From positions 34,732 to 98,731 of the forward strand of contig NZ_LMDC01000002.1 of NCBI RefSeq assembly GCF_001425705.1: DNA of 64,000 nt, written 5' to 3'. The notes under the pieces were generated by a model that saw only the letters and a list, made by a program, of their open reading frames with translations, was not told the origin of the DNA and ran no database searches. Shown here piece by piece: positions 59,121-64,000 of this stretch (within the stretch, counting starts at the first letter, position 1; the number at the start of each line of letters is the position of its first letter). The stretch is from Pelomonas sp. Root1217. Its GTDB lineage: Bacteria; Pseudomonadota; Gammaproteobacteria; Burkholderiales; Burkholderiaceae_C. The translations under genes were made by a program, and so were the position numbers.

Positions 59121-61571
59121 TCAGGCGAAGCGGTCCAGCCGCGCGCGGCCGGTGGCATCGAGCTTGACGATCCAGACCCGCTCGCCCAGGCGCAGCGTTA
59201 CAGGCGCGTGGGGCGGACCCTTGAGTGCCAGGCGCGTGGGTGCACCACTCGCCCAGGCTAGGTCGACCTCCACGCCGCCGCGCGCACGCACGCCCTTCAC
59301 CGAGCCTTGTGGCCAAGCCTTGGGCAGCGCGGGCAGCAGTTCCACCTCACCGCCCCAGGACTGCACAATCATTTCCAGGATGCCAGTCGCGCCACCGAAG
59401 TTGCCGTCGATCTGGAAGGGCGGGTGGGCGTCGAACATATTGGGATAGGTGCGAGCCGGCCCCAGCAGGTTGTTCATGATCGAGTACGCACGCTCGGCGT
59501 CGCCCAGCCGCGCCCACAGCACGATGCGCCAGGCCATGGCCCAGCCAGTCGCCTGGTCGCCACGGGTGTTCAACGCCTTCTTGGCAGCCGCGACCAGTTC
59601 CGGCGTGTCGCGCCGGTTGATCTGCTGGCTGGGGTAGACGGCGTACAGGTGCGACACATGGCTGTTGTGCTGGTCCGGCGCCATGGCGTCCCAGTCTTCC
59701 AGCCATTCCTGCAGCTGCCCCTGCGCGCCGATCCGGTCGGCCGGCAGGCGTGCGCGGGCGCGGCGCACGGCCTGCTCGAAGGCCGGGTCGTCGACCTTCA
59801 GCTCGGCATGCGCCTGCAGCGTGTGGCCGAACAGGTCACGCAGGATCTGGCGGTCCATCGCCGCGCCGGCGCACAGCGTGGCGCCGGTATGGTGCAGGTT
59901 CTCGGGCGAGATCGACGGCGACGTGACGAGGCCACGGCCCTTGGGGTCTTCCACCAGCGTGTCCAGGAAGAACAGCGACGCACCCTTCAGCACCGCGTAC
60001 AGGCGCTTCAGCAGCGCGGTGGACGGGTGGTACTCGTAGTGGTCCCACAGCGTGTTGCACAGCCAGGCGCCGCCGGTGGGCCACAGGCCCCACTTGGGGC
60101 CGTCGACCGGCGCGGTGGCACGCCACACGTCGGTGTTCTGGTGCGCCACCCAGCCGCGTGCGCCGTAGCTGGTGCGCGCCGTGTGCTGGCCGGCGACCGA
60201 CAGCTCCTCGACCATGCGGAGCAGCGGTTCGACGCACTCGCCCAAATTGCCTGGGCCGGCAATCCAGTAGTTCATCTCCGTGTTGATGTTGATCGTGTAC
60301 TTGCAGCCCCAGGGCCCGTAGTTGCCTTCGTTCCAGCGGCCCTGCAGGTTGGCCGGTTCGCTCCCCGGGCGCGACGAGGCCAGCAGCAGATAACGCGCGT
60401 ACTGCACGTACAAGGCAGCTAGCGCGGGGTCGGGTCGATCGGGCAGTTGGTAGATGCGCTCGTTGGTCGGGCGCGCATCGTCCGCTGGCGAACCCAGCTG
60501 AATTGAGACGCGGCGGAAGATGGCCTGGTGGGCACGCAGATGGCGCTGCTTCAGGTCGGCATAAGTGCGGTCTGCGGCTGCCGTGGTGCGCTCGCGTACC
60601 TGCTTGACCGGGTCGCCCGAGACGTCGTCGTAACGCACCAAACTCGTGGCGCCAGCGATCAGCAGGGTCAGCTTGCCGCTGCCCCGCACCTGCAGCTTGT
60701 CGCCCTGGGCCTGGATCTTTCCGTCACCCACCAGCTGCACGCGCAGCGCATAGCGCAGGCCGGACGGGATGCCGGCGTCGGCGATGTTGCGACCGGTGAT
60801 CAGGAGGGCCTGGTCACCGTCGGGGCGGATCTCCAGCTCGGCCGGGCGCTTGTCCTTCTGCGGCGGCTCGCGGAAGTCCCAGGCCGCGCCCTGCATGCGC
60901 ACGGCGCTGGTCTTCGGGTCGATGGCCTTGGCGCCGTAGAACTCGGCCATCGCCGGGTGGCGGTAGCCGAGGTCCACGTCGAACGTGCCGCCCTGGGCCT
61001 CGAACTGCATGACGAACACCTGGTCGGGCTCGCTGCAGAACACCTCGCGGCGGTGGCGCACGCCGGCGCTGACGAACCGTGTGCAGGCCACGGCCTGGTC
61101 CAGGTCCAGCCAGCGGCGGAACTGCGTCGGCGCTTCGAGGCCGGCGAAGTCGAAGGTCAGGTCGCCCGCGGTGCCGTAGGGCATCTGCGCGATGGGCCGC
61201 GCCATGAACTCCTTGCCCGCCAGCGTCTCGGCCTCTGCGAAACGACCCTCGTCGATCAGCGCGCGGATGCGCGGCAACGCGGCCAGCGCATCCGGGCTGT
61301 CGGCCTTGTAGGGGCTGCCGCCAAACAGCGTGTCGATGTTCAGCTGCAGGCGCTCCTGCGCGACCCGGCCGAACACCATGCCGCCCAGCTTGCCATTGCC
61401 CACCGGCAGGGCCTCGACCCAGACGCCCGCCGGCTGCTCGTACCAGAGCGACAGGTCCTGGCGCTCACCACGCTGGGCCACGGCCAGCTGTGCACTGGCC
61501 AAGCCGGGCAAGGCCAGGCCGATGCCGGTGGTGGCCAGGAATCGCCGGCGGTCGGCGCCGTTCTTGTTCAT
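59121..61571 (-). CDS. GH95 alpha-L-fucosidase
   Basis: Inverting 1,2-alpha-L-fucosidase-type enzyme (816 aa). The N-terminus has a twin-arginine signal (ADRRRFLATTGIGLALPG), which fixes the start at 61571. The N-terminal beta domain (LWYEQPAGVWVEALPVGNGKLGGMVFG) is followed by the alpha/alpha-six barrel with NLQGRWNEGNYGPWG and CKYTININTEMNYW, SPENLHHTG (acid E557) and FQIDGNFGGATGILEM (Asp 722), the known GH95 active-site elements. In xyloglucan use GH95 removes the terminal fucose on galactose, consistent with the many galactosidases here; GH95 also includes L-galactosidases. It lies 138 bp after the GH5 gene at the right edge. Confidence 0.92.
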   Translation of the reverse strand: MNKNGADRRRFLATTGIGLALPGLASAQLAVAQRGERQDLSLWYEQPAGVWVEALPVGNGKLGGMVFGRVAQERLQLNIDTLFGGSPYKADSPDALAALPRIRALIDEGRFAEAETLAGKEFMARPIAQMPYGTAGDLTFDFAGLEAPTQFRRWLDLDQAVACTRFVSAGVRHRREVFCSEPDQVFVMQFEAQGGTFDVDLGYRHPAMAEFYGAKAIDPKTSAVRMQGAAWDFREPPQKDKRPAELEIRPDGDQALLITGRNIADAGIPSGLRYALRVQLVGDGKIQAQGDKLQVRGSGKLTLLIAGATSLVRYDDVSGDPVKQVRERTTAAADRTYADLKQRHLRAHQAIFRRVSIQLGSPADDARPTNERIYQLPDRPDPALAALYVQYARYLLLASSRPGSEPANLQGRWNEGNYGPWGCKYTININTEMNYWIAGPGNLGECVEPLLRMVEELSVAGQHTARTSYGARGWVAHQNTDVWRATAPVDGPKWGLWPTGGAWLCNTLWDHYEYHPSTALLKRLYAVLKGASLFFLDTLVEDPKGRGLVTSPSISPENLHHTGATLCAGAAMDRQILRDLFGHTLQAHAELKVDDPAFEQAVRRARARLPADRIGAQGQLQEWLEDWDAMAPDQHNSHVSHLYAVYPSQQINRRDTPELVAAAKKALNTRGDQATGWAMAWRIVLWARLGDAERAYSIMNNLLGPARTYPNMFDAHPPFQIDGNFGGATGILEMIVQSWGGEVELLPALPKAWPQGSVKGVRARGGVEVDLAWASGAPTRLALKGPPHAPVTLRLGERVWIVKLDATGRARLDRFA

Positions 61572-61709
61572 CTCGTCTCCAGGTTCAGTCGGGATCCAGG
61601 GGCGCCGGCAGCGGTGCCACCGCTCTGGGCATGGCTTTGCGACGACCCGGTCGGTGGCGGCAAGGCCGGCAGGCCCGGGCAACAGGCCATGCCGGCGTGT
61701 GCGCTCAGC

Positions 61710-64000
61710 TCATGGTGCGACCCAGTTGATCGAGTCGACGTAGACCGTGCCGGCCCAGGCGCCACTCGTCTTGAACTGCAGGCTCAGCCGCTTCAGGGGC
61801 GACAGGGCGTTGGCGGGCGCCGTGAGGGTGACCGTGGTCCAGCTGTTGGCCGCGGGGCTGCCGCTCCATGACTGCGTCCAGCCCCAGTTGAAGTCCTGCA
61901 TGTAGGGCTCGATGCTGCTGATCGTGTGCCCTGCGGGAGCCCAGATGCGGAAGCTGATCGTGGCGCCGGCCGGCAAGACGAGGCCCGACAGATCCAGCGA
62001 AGAAGAGCCCGCACCGCTCGCATTGAAGCTGACGGCCAGGGATCGCTGGCCGGCGAACTTCTGTGCCGTCGAGGTGGCGATGCCGGTGATCTGGCCGCCG
62101 CTGAAGGTCCAGCGATGCGTGTCGGTCTCGAAGTTGAACTTGGCCGGATCGGGGTTGGTGCCGGACGTGCTGGCATAGGCCTCCGACGAATCGCCCGAAA
62201 TGCCGGACGCATTGGCCGCCACCACCTTGTAGTAATAGGTCGTGCCGGGGTTGAGACCGATGTCGCTGTAGCTGGTGCCGGCGATGTTGCTGACGGAGGC
62301 GTCAGTGGGCTCGTAGCCGGACTCGGTTGAACGGTAGAGCCGGTAGCTGGTGGCACCGGCGACGGGTTTCCAGGACAGATTCACCTGGCCAGCACCCGCA
62401 GATTTTGCGACCAGCCCGGTCACTGCGTAGGGGGCGCCGTTCGGCGGCGGCGGCGCGACTCCACCGGTCAATGCGTCGATGATGTCCTGACCGCTGACCG
62501 CACCCGTGCTGTAGTTGAACGGCGAGTTCGGCGTGCTCCAGTAGAACGGGCTGAGTCCGTGGCCATTCGCGGAATCGACCAGGTACTTGTTCCAGTAGAG
62601 GGCGGATGCTCGGTTATAGGCGGCCGCCGTTCCCGTCAACGATCCCTTTCCGGCCGCCTGGAATTCACCCACCAACACCGGGATACCCTTGTCGACGTAT
62701 TGCTCCTTCAACTGCTGGAACCCTGAGTCGGTTTCCCCCTCTTCCACGTAGGGGACGTTGTGAGTCGGGTCTCCGGCATAGTGGTAGGCCCGTCCCCAAT
62801 AGTTCAGCATGGGGCCCCAAGACGCGTCGCCCTGCAATTGCGTGAACTGGAAGGGTGTGTAGTTGTGGTACTCCACCATCAGGCGCCCGGGCGTCGTGTC
62901 GGATGGCAACGTGGGGAACCATGACGGATCCGCAAAGCCTTGCAGCACCAGCCAGCGGTTGCTGTTCTTGCCGCCGGCCGCGCGCACGGTGTTGATGAAG
63001 GTCTGGTAGTACGCCAGCAGCGTCTTAGCGTGGGCGGGATTGTTGTGGATATCCGGCTCGTTCGCCGCAGCAAACAGCAGCCGGTTGTCATAGCCCGCAA
63101 ACGTGGTGGCGATCTGGGTCCAGTACGACACGATCTTCTCGCTGACGACTGGGTCGGTGCTGGCGCCGATATTGCTGTCGAGCCAGCCACCGTCCCAGTG
63201 AACGTTGATCATGACGTGCATGCCCGCAGCGATGCTGCGATCCACCGCTTCTTTGACCTTGGCCATGTAGGCTGCATTGATCTTGTGGGTGGCCGGGTCG
63301 GCGTTGGAATCCCAGGCGCAGGGAATGCGGACGGCGTTGAAACCGGACTTGGCAGCCGAGGTGTATACCGCCGCACCGGGATAGGCGTACCCCCAGACGG
63401 CCTCCAGCGAGTTGCCCAAGTTGAACCCGTAGGTGGGCACCGGCAGCGGCGACGTTGCCGCCTGCACGCTGATCCAGTTGCTGTACAGCGCGGTGCCGCC
63501 CGATGCGGCCTTCACCGTGATGGCCTTGGTGCCTTCGGAAAAACCGGGCATGCACTGGAAGCGCAGCTCGGTGCTGCTGCTCGCAAGAAGGCGCATGCCG
63601 ATGCAGTCGGCCACGTCCAGCGCCAGCGTGTTTGACAGCTTGCTGCCGGTGACCCGGTAGTAGGCCAGCTGGTTCATGCGCGGGGTGGCCGGCGCGCTGA
63701 AGTCCGCCGTCGTGGAGACGACACCGGCCACGGTGGCCGGCGGGGCCGTCGCGCCGGCCTGGGCCTCTGCGGCGCCAGAGTTGTAGCTGCCGGCTGCGGT
63801 CGTGAACCTGACCCAGTACCAATAGCGCGGGCCCACCGCAGCGGCGGTGTCGACGTAGGAGCGCTCGCCGGCGGACAGCTGGGCGATGCGCTGGCGGCCA
63901 TTGGGGTCGCTGCTGGTGTTGCGGTACACCTGCAGGCCGGTGACGCCGCCGGCAACCGTCCAGCCGAGCTGGATGTTGGTCGTGTTGCCGGTGGCGCTCA
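61710..64000 (-). CDS. GH5 endo-glycanase with Fn3 and C-terminal carbohydrate-binding-like domain, 5' end cut by window edge
   Basis: Partial gene, open at base 64000. The visible part starts within a small Fn3-like domain (NASGTGN-type start, then RYWYWVRFTTAAGSYNSG) nearly identical in style to that of the tandem GH5 genes at 37333 and 39085. It continues with an Ig-like domain, a GH5 barrel (YGFNLGNSLEAVWG, VRIPCAWDS, INVHWDGGWL, AANEPDIHN, VGEFQA), an Fn3 domain and the C-terminal beta-sandwich, all closely matching the lipoprotein GH5 at 56934. It is thus a hybrid of the two architectures. A GTG at 63929 is an internal codon, not the start. The signal sequence lies outside the window. 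Confidence 0.9.
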   Translation of the reverse strand, partial: SATGNTTNIQLGWTVAGGVTGLQVYRNTSSDPNGRQRIAQLSAGERSYVDTAAAVGPRYWYWVRFTTAAGSYNSGAAEAQAGATAPPATVAGVVSTTADFSAPATPRMNQLAYYRVTGSKLSNTLALDVADCIGMRLLASSSTELRFQCMPGFSEGTKAITVKAASGGTALYSNWISVQAATSPLPVPTYGFNLGNSLEAVWGYAYPGAAVYTSAAKSGFNAVRIPCAWDSNADPATHKINAAYMAKVKEAVDRSIAAGMHVMINVHWDGGWLDSNIGASTDPVVSEKIVSYWTQIATTFAGYDNRLLFAAANEPDIHNNPAHAKTLLAYYQTFINTVRAAGGKNSNRWLVLQGFADPSWFPTLPSDTTPGRLMVEYHNYTPFQFTQLQGDASWGPMLNYWGRAYHYAGDPTHNVPYVEEGETDSGFQQLKEQYVDKGIPVLVGEFQAAGKGSLTGTAAAYNRASALYWNKYLVDSANGHGLSPFYWSTPNSPFNYSTGAVSGQDIIDALTGGVAPPPPNGAPYAVTGLVAKSAGAGQVNLSWKPVAGATSYRLYRSTESGYEPTDASVSNIAGTSYSDIGLNPGTTYYYKVVAANASGISGDSSEAYASTSGTNPDPAKFNFETDTHRWTFSGGQITGIATSTAQKFAGQRSLAVSFNASGAGSSSLDLSGLVLPAGATISFRIWAPAGHTISSIEPYMQDFNWGWTQSWSGSPAANSWTTVTLTAPANALSPLKRLSLQFKTSGAWAGTVYVDSINWVAP

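Noticed and set aside
1-64000. CRISPR arrays, tRNA or rRNA genes, prophage or intact insertion sequences
   Set aside because: No regularly spaced repeats, cloverleaf-like segments, transposase or phage genes were recognised.

Overview
The window is GC-rich and densely coded. Gene order and protein families point to a betaproteobacterium of the order Burkholderiales, most likely the Roseateles/Mitsuaria/Rubrivivax (Sphaerotilaceae) group. This placement is an inference from a soxCDYZAXB cluster, PEP-CTERM protein sorting, a TonB/tryptophan-halogenase polysaccharide locus, and PHB and universal-stress genes. No rRNA, tRNA, CRISPR array or intact insertion sequence was seen.

Layout: (A) 1-4715 (+) is the left part of a polysaccharide utilisation locus: a GH27 alpha-galactosidase cut by the window edge, a complete GH2 enzyme, and a GH2 gene broken near base 4634. 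(B) 4982-16869 is a thiosulfate-oxidation block: soxC-D-Y-Z-A-X-B, then a GlcG/HbpS-like protein, a DsrE-like protein, two YeeE/YedE permeases, a SoxH-like metallohydrolase, a periplasmic thioredoxin-like protein and an ArsR regulator. (C) 17072-23085 holds an orphan Rieske protein with a 49-aa membrane protein, a second ArsR regulator facing a striking palindromic operator, an RND efflux pair and a DUF2892 membrane protein. (D) 23187-31836 looks like a low-oxygen/stress module: a Deg-like protease, a polysaccharide deacetylase with a DUF4015 hydrolase, a MacB-like ABC exporter with adaptor, two universal stress proteins, a small unknown protein and the stump of a PHB synthase gene. Four Fnr/Anr-type boxes lie in its intergenic regions. 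(E) 32230-64000 is the main polysaccharide locus: GntR regulator, PEP-CTERM protein, TonB receptor, two tandem GH5 enzymes and a flavin halogenase on +, facing a long minus-strand run of GH35, GH78, GH2, GH42, a beta-helix/PDZ protein, GH2, a GH5 lipoprotein, GH95 and a GH5 gene cut by the right edge.

Blocks B-D sit between a broken GH2 gene on the left and a broken phaC gene on the right, and carbohydrate genes lie on both sides. This suggests that a sulfur/low-oxygen segment was joined into, or rearranged within, a glycan locus. The glycan enzymes together (endo-acting GH5, beta-galactosidase-type GH2/GH35/GH42, alpha-galactosidase, alpha-L-fucosidase, alpha-L-rhamnosidase) fit a branched galactose- and fucose-decorated plant polysaccharide such as xyloglucan with pectic side chains; the exact substrate is not proven. 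The GntR protein probably controls the locus through TGGTNNNACCA-like sites found in pairs before the PEP-CTERM and TonB receptor genes. Stretches without a gene worth noting: 16870-17071 and 23086-23137 hold nothing recognisable; 31837-32229 is described below.
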